DNA from: Roseivirga sp. UBA6061
Lineage (GTDB): Bacteria > Bacteroidota > Bacteroidia > Cytophagales > Cyclobacteriaceae
Direction: 5' to 3'
Assembly: GCA_002427745.1 (NCBI GenBank)
Contig: DIYF01000130.1
Span: forward strand, 12,662 to 67,181
Length of the DNA stretch: 54,520 nt
The position numbers and the translations under genes are program-made. Numbering within the stretch: the first letter of the stretch is position 1; each line of letters starts with the position of its first letter. The notes under the pieces were generated by a model. It ran no database searches, had not been told where the DNA came from, and saw nothing but the letters and a program-made list of their open reading frames with translations. Below are positions 18,614 through 28,259 of the stretch, piece after piece.

Positions 18614-21016
18614 ATGCTAAAAAGCTATATCAAAGTACTCTTCAGGAATTTCGCCAGAAACAAATCCTTTACGCTGATCAATATCAGCGGGCTTACACTG
18701 GGCATTACCTGTAGTCTGGTCATGTTCCTTATTGTTAAGCAGGAGCTCAGCTTCAATATGTATCACAGTAATGTGGACAGCATCTATCGCATTGGTCATG
18801 TAGATGTAGTTGACGGTCGTGAATATACCCAGGGTGGAGTGCCCCTGGTGATGCCTCCGGCAGTAAAAGAGGATATTGTAGGGGTAAAGGATGTTACCCT
18901 GATATCTCATGATCGCTATGGCCTTATCTCTGTGAATGAGGGCAATGGCCAGATCAAGTATTATGAAGAGAACCCCGAACTGACTTTCATAGAGCCGAAC
19001 TTCTTCGACATTTTCGATTGGAAAGTGCTGGAGGGCTCCGTTGATACCGGACTGGATGAACCGAATAAGGTAGCCCTTAGCGAGACTTTAGCAGAAAAAT
19101 ACTTCCCCAATGAATCGGCTATTGGCCAGACGATTCGTCTTAATAAGAGAACCGACCTGCAGGTGATTGCGGTGCTGGAAGATGCCCCTAAGAATTCAGA
19201 TTTTCCGTTCGGCATCTTTATCTCCATGGAAACCAAAAAGAGTCAGCAACCCAGAGAGTTTAACAACTGGGGTAGTATCTCCAGCAGTAATGTAGCTTTT
19301 ATTCAGGTAGAGAATAACGTAACCCAGGAGCAGATTGAAGCACAGTTTCCTGATTTCGTAGAGAAGTACTGGGACAAAGAGACCAGAGAAGAACGCAGTT
19401 TTGTTCTGTCAGCTATGACAGAGTATCACTTCGATGATCGTTTTGATACCTTCAGTGGTCGTGATGTACCCAAGGTGATCCTCTTTACCTATGCTATTGT
19501 GGGTTTACTGCTCATTGTTACTGCTTGTTTCAATTTCATCAATATGTCTACTGCCATGGCCGTAAAGCGTGCCAAGGAGGTAGGTATGCGCAAAGTATTG
19601 GGTAGTAGCCGAAAACAGCTGGTGATGAGGTTTATCGGAGAAACTTTCGTGATTACCCTCATTTCAGTGTTACTTTCCATGGGGCTCACCGAGAGGTTAC
19701 TTCCTATGGTAATCAATGACTTTGTGGGCATAGAGATCCCTTTTAACCCCATTACAGATTTCACACTTTTTCTTTACCTGCTGGCTACCCTGGTGTCTGT
19801 GTCAGTACTGGCAGGACTTTATCCGGCCCTGGCCTTGTCCAGAGCTCAGCCCATTAGCGCACTGAAGGGGAGCATGAGTAAAGGAAAGGGGAATATGTTT
19901 TTCAGAAGGTTTCTGGTATTTCTGCAGTTCTTCCTTTGCCAGTTTCTGATCTTCGGTACGGTGGTTGCCAGCCGCCAGATGAACTTCTTTCTCTCGGCCG
20001 ATATGGGCTACGATCAGGAGTGGATTATCAATGTGAGCCTGCGTGACAGAAGTGAATCAGCACAGGAGCTCTGGGCCTCTAAGCTCGAGAATTTACCGGG
20101 AGTTCAAAACTATACCTTCAGCTATCGACCTCCCTTCTCTGGTTCGGTTTCATCCACCAACGGATACCTGTATACCTCGGATAGCAGTAGAATTGAACTG
20201 GATACTGAGGTGAAAATGGCCGATCATAAATATGCCGAAACCTATGGCATAGAGCTGCTGGCCGGTGATTGGCTGAGTGAAAGCGATACGACCAATCAAT
20301 ATGTGATTAATGAGGAGTTTTTGAGTAAGGTAGGTATTGAAAACCCGGTAGACATCCTGGGGATGATGGTGAATGTCTGGGGAGTGAAGGCACCCGTAGT
20401 CGGGGTGGTGAAAGATTACCATACCGGCAGACTGGATGAGAAAATCGAACCGGTGACCATGTTTAATTCCAGGAGGGATTATGGTACGCTGGGGCTGAGG
20501 GTAGTGGCTGCCAGTGCCGATGATGTGATCAAAAGCCTGGAGAAAATCTGGTACGAGGTAAATGAAGAATACGAGTTTGGCTATAACTTCCTCGATGAAG
20601 AGGTCAGGATGTTTTACGAGGGAGAGAAGAAGATGTCTCAGCTGCTGACTGTTTTTGCAGGGATCGCCATTTTCATCGGTTGCCTCGGTTTATATGGTCT
20701 GGTAGCTTTTATGGCCAACCAGAAAGCCAAAGAGATTGGTATCCGCAAGGTGCTGGGAGCCAGCGTGGCCAACGTGATGCGAAAGTTCTCGCAGGAATTT
20801 CTTTTCCTGGTACTGATTGCTTTCCCCTTTGCGGCAGTCCTCGGTTACCTGGGGATGAACAGTTGGCTACAGCAATATGAGTACCGCATTGGTATTGGCC
20901 CTGCTATCTTCCTGATCAGTATTGGCGCATCTGTAGTCATTGCTGTGCTGACCACCGGATACCGCTCCATGCGTGCTGCCACAGCTAATCCTGTCAATTC
21001 ATTAAGAGACGAATAA
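18614..21016 (+). CDS. ABC transporter permease, duplicated MacB/FtsX type (array gene 9, type I)
   Basis: 800 residues, the first gene after the 187-bp break, so probably the head of a second operon. It returns to type I: M-L-K-S-Y-I-K-V-L-F-R-N-F, KEVGMRKVLGS at residue 321 (Met is unique to this gene), F-M-A-N-Q-K-A followed by KEIGIRKVLGA at 706, and the C-terminus ANPVNSLRDE. Domain 2 has GVVKDYHTGRLDEKIEP. Both halves of the array thus carry type I genes, fitting an old block duplication (inference). There is no strong Shine-Dalgarno before the ATG. Confidence 0.93.
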   Translation: MLKSYIKVLFRNFARNKSFTLINISGLTLGITCSLVMFLIVKQELSFNMYHSNVDSIYRIGHVDVVDGREYTQGGVPLVMPPAVKEDIVGVKDVTLISHDRYGLISVNEGNGQIKYYEENPELTFIEPNFFDIFDWKVLEGSVDTGLDEPNKVALSETLAEKYFPNESAIGQTIRLNKRTDLQVIAVLEDAPKNSDFPFGIFISMETKKSQQPREFNNWGSISSSNVAFIQVENNVTQEQIEAQFPDFVEKYWDKETREERSFVLSAMTEYHFDDRFDTFSGRDVPKVILFTYAIVGLLLIVTACFNFINMSTAMAVKRAKEVGMRKVLGSSRKQLVMRFIGETFVITLISVLLSMGLTERLLPMVINDFVGIEIPFNPITDFTLFLYLLATLVSVSVLAGLYPALALSRAQPISALKGSMSKGKGNMFFRRFLVFLQFFLCQFLIFGTVVASRQMNFFLSADMGYDQEWIINVSLRDRSESAQELWASKLENLPGVQNYTFSYRPPFSGSVSSTNGYLYTSDSSRIELDTEVKMADHKYAETYGIELLAGDWLSESDTTNQYVINEEFLSKVGIENPVDILGMMVNVWGVKAPVVGVVKDYHTGRLDEKIEPVTMFNSRRDYGTLGLRVVAASADDVIKSLEKIWYEVNEEYEFGYNFLDEEVRMFYEGEKKMSQLLTVFAGIAIFIGCLGLYGLVAFMANQKAKEIGIRKVLGASVANVMRKFSQEFLFLVLIAFPFAAVLGYLGMNSWLQQYEYRIGIGPAIFLISIGASVVIAVLTTGYRSMRAATANPVNSLRDE

Positions 21017-21017
21017 A

Positions 21018-23411
21018 ATGAAGAACTATCTCACCGGTCTCTGGCGATACCTTAAAAGAAATAAGGTCTTTGCGCTGATCAACGTCAGCGGGCTCACTAT
21101 TGGCATTACCTGCTCTGCCATCATGTTTATCCTGGTGGATCATGAGCTGGGTTATGACAAGTTTCACGATAATTTCGATAACCTGTATCGGGTGACCAGC
21201 ACCCGGTTAAACAACGGAGAAACGGCCTATAGCATCGGCATGCCCAAGCCACTGCCTGCCGCAATGAAAGAAGATATCTCCGGCCTGGAAAACCTGGCAT
21301 TCTTCAGCCATACAAGGTTCGGCATGTTTACAGTAGTAGACAAAGCTGGTCAGGAAAAAGAGTTTATAGAGACAAAAGGTTTGGTGTATACCGAACCTTC
21401 TTTGTTTGAAATGTTTACCTGGCCCTTGATTGATGGAAATACAGACGCCATGGCAGAGCCCAATACGGTGGTGCTGGATCAGAAAACGGCCGAACTGTAC
21501 TTTCCCGATCAGCCCGCAACCGGGCAAACTATCAGACTCAATGGTGCAACAGACCTGAAAGTTATAGGGGTGGTAAGGTCCGCACCTCAGCAATCGGACT
21601 TTCCGTTTTCCATCTTCGTTTCGGTTAAGACACTCCAAAACCAGGAAGACTTCACCAACTGGTTCAGCACCAACAGCAACGACCGCTGTTACGTGCTTTT
21701 AAATGAAAACACAGATCCGGAATCCATTACCAGCCAGTTTGAGGCTTTTGTAGATAAGTACCACGGTGAGCAGAGTACAGTCACCTACGACCTTCAGGGC
21801 CTGCCCGAAGTACATTTTGATGGAGTACATGGCAACCTTAATTACAGAAGTGTTCCCTGGAGCCTCATTTACATTCTGTCAGGTGTGAGTTTGCTGATGG
21901 TGCTGACGGCCTGCTTCAACTTCATTAACATGTCTACGGCTGTAGCGCTCAGGCGAGCCAGAGAGGTGGGCATCAGAAAGGTACTTGGCAGTACAAGGCT
22001 CAGGCTCATTTATACTTTCCTGATCGAAACATTCGCTATCACCATCTTCTCTATTTGTGTGTCTATGGCCCTGGTTGAGCACTTACTGCCGGGAAAAGTG
22101 AGCGAATTTACGGGAATAGCCCTGGAACTGAATCTGTGGTCTAATCCGGCCCTAATGGTATATCTCTTCGCGCTGCTGATCTTCGTTACAGCACTGGCCG
22201 GATTGTATCCTGCCTGGCTCATTTCAGGTTTTAAGCCGTCCAATGTGCTGAAAAGCAATACAACTGGTGCCAGAGGTCGTGGATTAAATCTGAGACGCGT
22301 ACTGGTAGTTTTTCAGTTTTCTCTTTCTCAGGTTTTTATCGTGGGTACACTGGTGGCATTGTTCCAGATGAATTTCATCAAAAATGTGGATATGGGCTTC
22401 AGACAGGATCTGGTCGTAACACTGGATCTACCCCAGCGAGGGCAACAGAAAGATGTGTGGAAGGCCGCTCTGGAGTCTAACCCGGGGGTGAAAGACTTTA
22501 GTTTTGCTATGGCAGCACCTTTTTCTGGTATGTCTTCCAGCACAGATGCAGAGCATGTAAAAGATACAGTCAAGAACAGGTTTACCACCTTTCTCAAACC
22601 AGCCGATAGCCGTTATCTCGATACTTATGAGCTTGATCTGCTGGCAGGTCAGGGGCTGTTGGCATCAGATCAGTCTCTCGGCTATGTCATCAATGAAGCC
22701 TTTCTGCATAAGCTGGGCTACCAGAACCCTTCGGATGCAGTGGGAGAGATGATATCCGTTGGAGGAAATGAAATGGCCCCGATCAGGGGCGTAGTGAAAA
22801 ACTACCACATGACCAGCCTTAAGCAGGAAGTGAAACCTGCCGTGATCTATCAGGATCCTGATCACCCCAGTGGCTCCGGTAACCTGGGTATTAAACTGGC
22901 CGGGAATGACCTGGAGTCTACCCTTGATAAAATAGAAGATACCTGGCAGGAGCTGTACCCTGAAGATCAGTTCAGATCGCTGTTTATGGACGAATACATT
23001 GCCAATTACTATCGCAACGATAAGAAATTCTCCAAAATGCTGATCACCTTTTCTATAGTAGCCATACTCATTAGCTGTCTGGGGCTCTATGGTATGGTTT
23101 CTTATATGGCCAATCAGCGCATAAAAGAGATTGGTATCCGAAAAGTGCTGGGTGCCAGTGTGAATCAGATCCTGGTACTTTTCTCGAAAGAGTTTACACG
23201 TCTTGCGGTTATTGGTTTCCTGGTGGCTGCCCCTCTGGCTTACTGGGGCATGCTCGACTGGCTCAATAATTTTGTTTACAAGATTACCATTGGCCCCTCG
23301 GTGTTTGCGGCCGGTATTGGCGCGTCATTGCTCATTACCCTGCTTACTATTTCTTACAGGGCCCTCAGGGCCGGTAACGTCAATCCGGTCGAATCTTTAA
23401 GAGATCAATAA
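21018..23411 (+). CDS. ABC transporter permease, duplicated MacB/FtsX type (array gene 10, type I)
   Basis: 797 residues, start codon 1 bp after the stop of gene 9. The nearest relative is gene 9: both have G-L-T-x-G-I-T-C-S in TM1 and F-N-F-I-N-M-S-T-A before the first motif. The first motif starts with Arg, REVGIRKVLGS at residue 315; the second is KEIGIRKVLGA at 703. Domain 2 has GVVKNYHMTSLKQEVKP, Asn replacing Asp. The protein ends VNPVESLRDQ, the only member with a terminal Gln rather than an acidic residue. Confidence 0.93.
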   Translation: MKNYLTGLWRYLKRNKVFALINVSGLTIGITCSAIMFILVDHELGYDKFHDNFDNLYRVTSTRLNNGETAYSIGMPKPLPAAMKEDISGLENLAFFSHTRFGMFTVVDKAGQEKEFIETKGLVYTEPSLFEMFTWPLIDGNTDAMAEPNTVVLDQKTAELYFPDQPATGQTIRLNGATDLKVIGVVRSAPQQSDFPFSIFVSVKTLQNQEDFTNWFSTNSNDRCYVLLNENTDPESITSQFEAFVDKYHGEQSTVTYDLQGLPEVHFDGVHGNLNYRSVPWSLIYILSGVSLLMVLTACFNFINMSTAVALRRAREVGIRKVLGSTRLRLIYTFLIETFAITIFSICVSMALVEHLLPGKVSEFTGIALELNLWSNPALMVYLFALLIFVTALAGLYPAWLISGFKPSNVLKSNTTGARGRGLNLRRVLVVFQFSLSQVFIVGTLVALFQMNFIKNVDMGFRQDLVVTLDLPQRGQQKDVWKAALESNPGVKDFSFAMAAPFSGMSSSTDAEHVKDTVKNRFTTFLKPADSRYLDTYELDLLAGQGLLASDQSLGYVINEAFLHKLGYQNPSDAVGEMISVGGNEMAPIRGVVKNYHMTSLKQEVKPAVIYQDPDHPSGSGNLGIKLAGNDLESTLDKIEDTWQELYPEDQFRSLFMDEYIANYYRNDKKFSKMLITFSIVAILISCLGLYGMVSYMANQRIKEIGIRKVLGASVNQILVLFSKEFTRLAVIGFLVAAPLAYWGMLDWLNNFVYKITIGPSVFAAGIGASLLITLLTISYRALRAGNVNPVESLRDQ

Positions 23412-23421
23412 TCACAGTACT

Positions 23422-25815
23422 ATGATCAGAACTTATTTCAAATCGACTTTCAGAAAACTTGTCAAAGACAAGCAGTATACGGCCATCAATATTGTGGGGC
23501 TTTCTACGGGGTTTGCGTTATTTCTGATTATAGCGCTGTATATACAGAGAGAACTGGCTGTAGATGCACATCACATGAGAGGTGATGCGGTTTACAGGGT
23601 GAATACGCTGAGTACAACGCAGGCAGGGGGTACCAACCGCTATGCCCTGAGCTATCATCCGCTGGCAGCAGCTATGACTGAGGAAATTCCTGAGGTCACC
23701 TCAGCCACAACTTTTTTCGCTCCTTCAGCCCAGCTTTCATTCAGGGCAGGAGATGAACTGCTTTCGGTAGACAATATTTACTATACAGATCAGTCTTTTT
23801 TCGAGGTTTTTAACCTCGAGTGGCAGCATGAAGGCGATCTGCTGCAGGAGCCCAATACAGTAGTTATCTCTGACGAGCTCGCCACACGTTACTTTGGTGA
23901 GGCCAATCCTATGGGAGAAACCCTTGTCTATGAAAACAGGGGAACCCGTCATAGCCTGACCGTTACCGGGGTATTCAGACAAACCCGTTTGCCCGGTCAC
24001 CTGAGTTATGATATGCTGATTAGTCATGATGCAGGTGTGAACTTTTGGAAAGGCGGACTTGAAGACAACTGGAATCTGCTCTTTGTTTATACCTACTTTA
24101 AGACCGAGAAAGGGGCAAGCCCCGAATTACTGGATCAAAAGCTTAACACACTTAAAACCAAATATCAGGAGGGCAGAGAGGCCTTGGCCTATAGTGTACA
24201 AAGCCTCAAAGATGTTTACTGGAACGGAGACTTTCAGTATGAGCCCGGCAGGAATGGAAACATGGCTTATATCTATGTTTTCGGAGCCTTCGGGTTGACT
24301 GTGTTAATACTGGCCATGGTTAACTTTGTAAACCTGATGACGGCCCGTTCTATCAGAAGGTCTAAAGAAGTGGCTGTGAGAAAGATCGTAGGGGCCAGTA
24401 AAAAAGGTCTGATTCTTCAGTTCCTCACAGAATCTATGGTGCTTTCTTCCATAGCCATGATACTCGGAGCTGTGGCAGTAGAAAGACTGATCGTTCCGGT
24501 AAATACCAGCCTTGGCCTGGAGCTGTCATTCAGTATTTTCGCTAATCCCGTTTTATTGCTATTGATTTTGGGTATGCCGCTGCTCATCGGTTTACTAAGT
24601 GGAATTTACCCCGCTTTTATGCTTTCTTCATTGAATGCCAACAACCTGATACAGGGGCGTATGAAGTGGAATATCTCTCATGAGCACCTCAGACGGGGTT
24701 TATTGGTTTTTCAGTTTACCATTTCTGTTCTGGTGATCTCCGGGGTACTGGTAATAGGAAAACAGATGGATTTTATAAAATCTGAAGGCCTGGGTTTCGG
24801 TAGCGATCCGGTGGTGGTTTTACCCCGTATCAGCAACGATTCCAATTACCTTATTCGTCAGGAGCTGGCGTCCGATCCCAACATTATTGGCATTGCCTCG
24901 CTTTCAAGTATCCCCGGCTACAGGGCACCCCGACAACGCAATGTCAAAGAAGCCGGAGTAACAGGAGAGGGTATTCGCATGAACGGTATCTGGGTATCTG
25001 AACAGTATGCTGATATTATTGATCTGAACTTTGTGACAGGTAGAAATTTTACTCCGGAAGATCAGGAAAACACCCTTATCCTGAATGAAAAAGCCGTAAG
25101 CGACCTGGGGCTGACGACAGAAGAAGTACTGGGCAAGCAGCTGGTAATGACAGGCAGAAATGGCTTTGAACCAACACGTTACCTTATCGTGGGCGTTACG
25201 GCCGACTATCATTATCAGTCCATGTATGAGAGGGTAGAGCCGTTGTTTCTGCTGAATAACAGCAAGGCCCGTTCTGGTGGTGATGCTTCTATCGTGCAGC
25301 TAAGAGCCGGAAGTATAGACCAGGGACTCGCCCGACTCGCCGCGGTCTGGGCCGGAATAGAAAAGGCAGAAGGTTTTGACTACTACTTTCTGGATGAAGC
25401 AGTAAACCAGGTTTATCACCGGGAAATCAAGCTTTCCAAAACCGTCAACTATGTTTCAGCCATCTCTATCATGATTTGTTTGCTGGGTTTGTATGGTCAG
25501 GTTTCACTTAATCTGCAATCGCGCAAAAAGGAAATAGGTATCAGAAAAGTACTGGGTGCTTCGCTGCAAACCATTATCAACCTCTTTGCCAGAAAGTATG
25601 TCTGGATGATCGGCTTCAGCATCCTGATAGGCTTGCCGGTATCCTACCGAATCTTAGATATCTGGCTCGCTAACTTCGAATACAGTATCAGTTATTCGTT
25701 TCCGCTCTACTTTGCTGTAGGACTGTCACTGGTCCTGATCAGCCTGATCCTTATTGGTATCCAGTCACAATTAGCATCTCGAATCAACCCCGCAGACTCT
25801 CTTAGAAATGAATAA
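23422..25815 (+). CDS. ABC transporter permease, duplicated MacB/FtsX type (array gene 11, singleton subfamily)
   Basis: 797 residues, 10 bp after gene 10. It differs from its neighbours in domain 1 (A-V-D-A-H-H-M-R-G-D-A-V-Y-R) and in the first motif, KEVAVRKIVGA at residue 315, where Ala replaces the usual Gly. The second motif is canonical (703) but is preceded by N-L-Q-S-R-K rather than an N-Q or D-Q pair. Domain 2 has GVTADYHYQSMYERVEP. The last 8 bases overlap the start of gene 12, so the two are very likely translated together. Confidence 0.92.
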   Translation: MIRTYFKSTFRKLVKDKQYTAINIVGLSTGFALFLIIALYIQRELAVDAHHMRGDAVYRVNTLSTTQAGGTNRYALSYHPLAAAMTEEIPEVTSATTFFAPSAQLSFRAGDELLSVDNIYYTDQSFFEVFNLEWQHEGDLLQEPNTVVISDELATRYFGEANPMGETLVYENRGTRHSLTVTGVFRQTRLPGHLSYDMLISHDAGVNFWKGGLEDNWNLLFVYTYFKTEKGASPELLDQKLNTLKTKYQEGREALAYSVQSLKDVYWNGDFQYEPGRNGNMAYIYVFGAFGLTVLILAMVNFVNLMTARSIRRSKEVAVRKIVGASKKGLILQFLTESMVLSSIAMILGAVAVERLIVPVNTSLGLELSFSIFANPVLLLLILGMPLLIGLLSGIYPAFMLSSLNANNLIQGRMKWNISHEHLRRGLLVFQFTISVLVISGVLVIGKQMDFIKSEGLGFGSDPVVVLPRISNDSNYLIRQELASDPNIIGIASLSSIPGYRAPRQRNVKEAGVTGEGIRMNGIWVSEQYADIIDLNFVTGRNFTPEDQENTLILNEKAVSDLGLTTEEVLGKQLVMTGRNGFEPTRYLIVGVTADYHYQSMYERVEPLFLLNNSKARSGGDASIVQLRAGSIDQGLARLAAVWAGIEKAEGFDYYFLDEAVNQVYHREIKLSKTVNYVSAISIMICLLGLYGQVSLNLQSRKKEIGIRKVLGASLQTIINLFARKYVWMIGFSILIGLPVSYRILDIWLANFEYSISYSFPLYFAVGLSLVLISLILIGIQSQLASRINPADSLRNE

Positions 25816-28258
25816 CCTGCTACTCAACAACCTGAAAACGGCTTTTAGAAGCCTTAAAAAGCACCCGATGTCGGCCGTGATCAACATTTCCGGTCTGGCC
25901 CTGGGAATGGCCGCCTGTCTGATCATCACTTTTTATGTACAGGAAGAGATGAGCTATGATACCTCCTACAAAGATGCGGAGCGTGTCTACCGTTTAAACA
26001 CCTACTGGAAGCAGGTGGGCGCAGATGAGAAGTTTGCCACAAGCCCACCACCTCTGGCACCGGCCCTGGCAGAATTATCTCCGGATGTTGAAGCTTTTGT
26101 AAGACTCAGCAAGAGATCGGATTTTACAATGAGACCCGATCATGATTTTGATCGTCCATACCGTGAAACCAACGCCTGGACGGTCGATAAAGACTTTCTC
26201 AAGGTGCTGGACAATGGCGTTCTGGCGGGAGACCCCGAGACCATGCTGGCACAGCCCCGAAGTGTGGTGATGCCGAGAAAAACGGCCATTCGTTACTTCG
26301 GGCAGGAGGCTTTTGATGCAGGCAACATCGTGGGCCGGCAACTTGGCGGAGGTGGTGATGGTGGCACTAAATGGCAGGTGACAGGAGTGCTGGAAGACCA
26401 GCCAAAACAGAGCCATCTGCAGTTTGATATGCTGCTTTCTAAAGAAAACCCGAATGGTCCCGGAGAAACTATCTGGGGCTGGCTGGCTTTTTACTCCTAC
26501 GTAAAACTGAAGGACAATCGACCGGAGACCATTGAAAAAGTAAAAGAACAACTGGAGTATATCGTGGCCAACTATGCCGCGAAGGATGCAGGTATGACCC
26601 TGGAGCAGCTTCGTGCAGAAGGGCAGGACATGCAGTTCCTCCTACAGCCCATCGAAGATATTCACCTGAAATCGTCTCTCTTGCAGGAAATGGCTCCGAA
26701 TGGAAGCCTGACTTACGTAAGGTCCATGGTCGTTGTGGCCCTCTTCATCATCGTACTGGCCTGCGTAAACTTTGTGAATCTCTCCACAGCCAAATCCGCC
26801 CTCAGGGCAAAAGAAATCGGAGTAAGGAAGGTATTGGGCTCGGGAAGAGGGCAGCTCATCAGGCAATTCCTGACAGAGTCTCTCATGATGACCTTTATCG
26901 CTTTATTGATTGCCCTGGGGCTGGCAGAGTTCTTTGCCAATGTGATCAGAACGGGTTTTAACTGGGAAATCAGTACGGAGTTCGTTCGTGAGCCTCTGGT
27001 GCTTGTTAGTGTACTGGCCATTACCACACTGATCGGTGTATTGGCCGGGTTGTATCCCGCTATTTATCTCACCGGCTTTCAGCCGGTAAGTGCCCTCAAA
27101 GGTAAATCACTGAAGGGCAAAGGTGAAAAAGGTATTCGCAATGCCCTGGTTGTTTCGCAGTTTGTTATTTCTATTGGGTTGATCATTGCTACCCTGATCA
27201 TTGACCAGCAGGTGGAGTATACCCGACAAAAAGATCTTGGCTTTGATAAGGAGAATGTTCTGATCATCCAGAACGACCGTGAGATAGACGAAAGACGGGA
27301 GGAATTCAAAACCTTTCTCAAGCCCGATACCCGGGTTCTGGGAGCAGGGTTCAGTACGGGTATTCCCGGGTTGCCTCAGTATATGCGCAGAGACTTCAGT
27401 GTAAATGGTCTGGAAGGAAATAAGGGCATTAACTGGTTTCAGGCCGATGATTCTTTTCTTGCCACAATGGGCGTTTCTGTGATAGAGGGTCGAGGTTTCA
27501 GTAAAGAAGTTGCCTCTGATTCCAGTGGTCTGTTACTCAATAAAACAGCCGTGCAGGAGCTGGGACTTACTAATCCCGTTGGTACCTATCTTACCATTAA
27601 CAAGGGTGAGAATGACGAACACCGGGTACAGGTGATCGGGATAGTAGAGGATTTTAATCTCCATTCTTTCGACCGGAAAATCGGAGCGCTGGCCATTGGA
27701 TATCTGAATGATTATGTCTTCAAAGATTACATCAGCATTCGGCTGGCCCCGGGAAATCTAAAAGAAGCGGTAAGTGGAGTGGAAGCTGCCTGGAAAGAGT
27801 TTGAGCCGAATGTACCGATGGTCTACAGCTTCCTTGATCAGGACTTTGACCGATTGTTTAAGTCAGAGCAGCGGCTGAGTAAGATTTTTAATGCCTTTAC
27901 GGGGCTGGCGATTTTCATTGCGTGCCTGGGGCTCTTCGGGCTGGCCGCTTACACCAGTGAGCAACGCACACGCGAAATCAGCATTCGCAAAGTATTGGGG
28001 GCTTCGGTGGGTTCTCTGCTGAGTCTGCTGTACCAGAGCTATTTCAGGCTGATCTTGCTTTCATTTGTCATAGCTGCGTTGCTGGCTTATCTCTTCGCAC
28101 AGCAGTGGCTCTCCAATTTTGTTTATCACATACCAATTGGTTTCAAACCCTTTGTGCTGGCCCTGCTGGGCACTGTTCTGATTGCGGCTCTTACGGTCGT
28201 ATATCAGTCTCTGAAAACTGTTTTACGCAACCCTGTCGATACCTTAAAAAGCGAATAA
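25808..28258 (+). CDS. ABC transporter permease, duplicated MacB/FtsX type (array gene 12, singleton subfamily)
   Basis: 816 residues. Its ATG overlaps the end of gene 11 by 8 bp; no other Met lies before the conserved L-K-T-A-F-R-S-L-K-K patch, so this start is needed. The FtsX motifs are KEIGVRKVLGS at residue 335 and REISIRKVLGA at 722. The shift relative to other genes comes from a longer N-terminus and a longer first domain, which includes a Gly-rich loop (L-G-G-G-G-D-G-G) at nt 26341-26365. Domain 2 has GIVEDFNLHSF. It ends RNPVDTLKSE. To my eye it is the most typical-looking FtsX-type member of the array. Confidence 0.92.
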   Translation: MNNLLLNNLKTAFRSLKKHPMSAVINISGLALGMAACLIITFYVQEEMSYDTSYKDAERVYRLNTYWKQVGADEKFATSPPPLAPALAELSPDVEAFVRLSKRSDFTMRPDHDFDRPYRETNAWTVDKDFLKVLDNGVLAGDPETMLAQPRSVVMPRKTAIRYFGQEAFDAGNIVGRQLGGGGDGGTKWQVTGVLEDQPKQSHLQFDMLLSKENPNGPGETIWGWLAFYSYVKLKDNRPETIEKVKEQLEYIVANYAAKDAGMTLEQLRAEGQDMQFLLQPIEDIHLKSSLLQEMAPNGSLTYVRSMVVVALFIIVLACVNFVNLSTAKSALRAKEIGVRKVLGSGRGQLIRQFLTESLMMTFIALLIALGLAEFFANVIRTGFNWEISTEFVREPLVLVSVLAITTLIGVLAGLYPAIYLTGFQPVSALKGKSLKGKGEKGIRNALVVSQFVISIGLIIATLIIDQQVEYTRQKDLGFDKENVLIIQNDREIDERREEFKTFLKPDTRVLGAGFSTGIPGLPQYMRRDFSVNGLEGNKGINWFQADDSFLATMGVSVIEGRGFSKEVASDSSGLLLNKTAVQELGLTNPVGTYLTINKGENDEHRVQVIGIVEDFNLHSFDRKIGALAIGYLNDYVFKDYISIRLAPGNLKEAVSGVEAAWKEFEPNVPMVYSFLDQDFDRLFKSEQRLSKIFNAFTGLAIFIACLGLFGLAAYTSEQRTREISIRKVLGASVGSLLSLLYQSYFRLILLSFVIAALLAYLFAQQWLSNFVYHIPIGFKPFVLALLGTVLIAALTVVYQSLKTVLRNPVDTLKSE

Positions 28259-28259
28259 G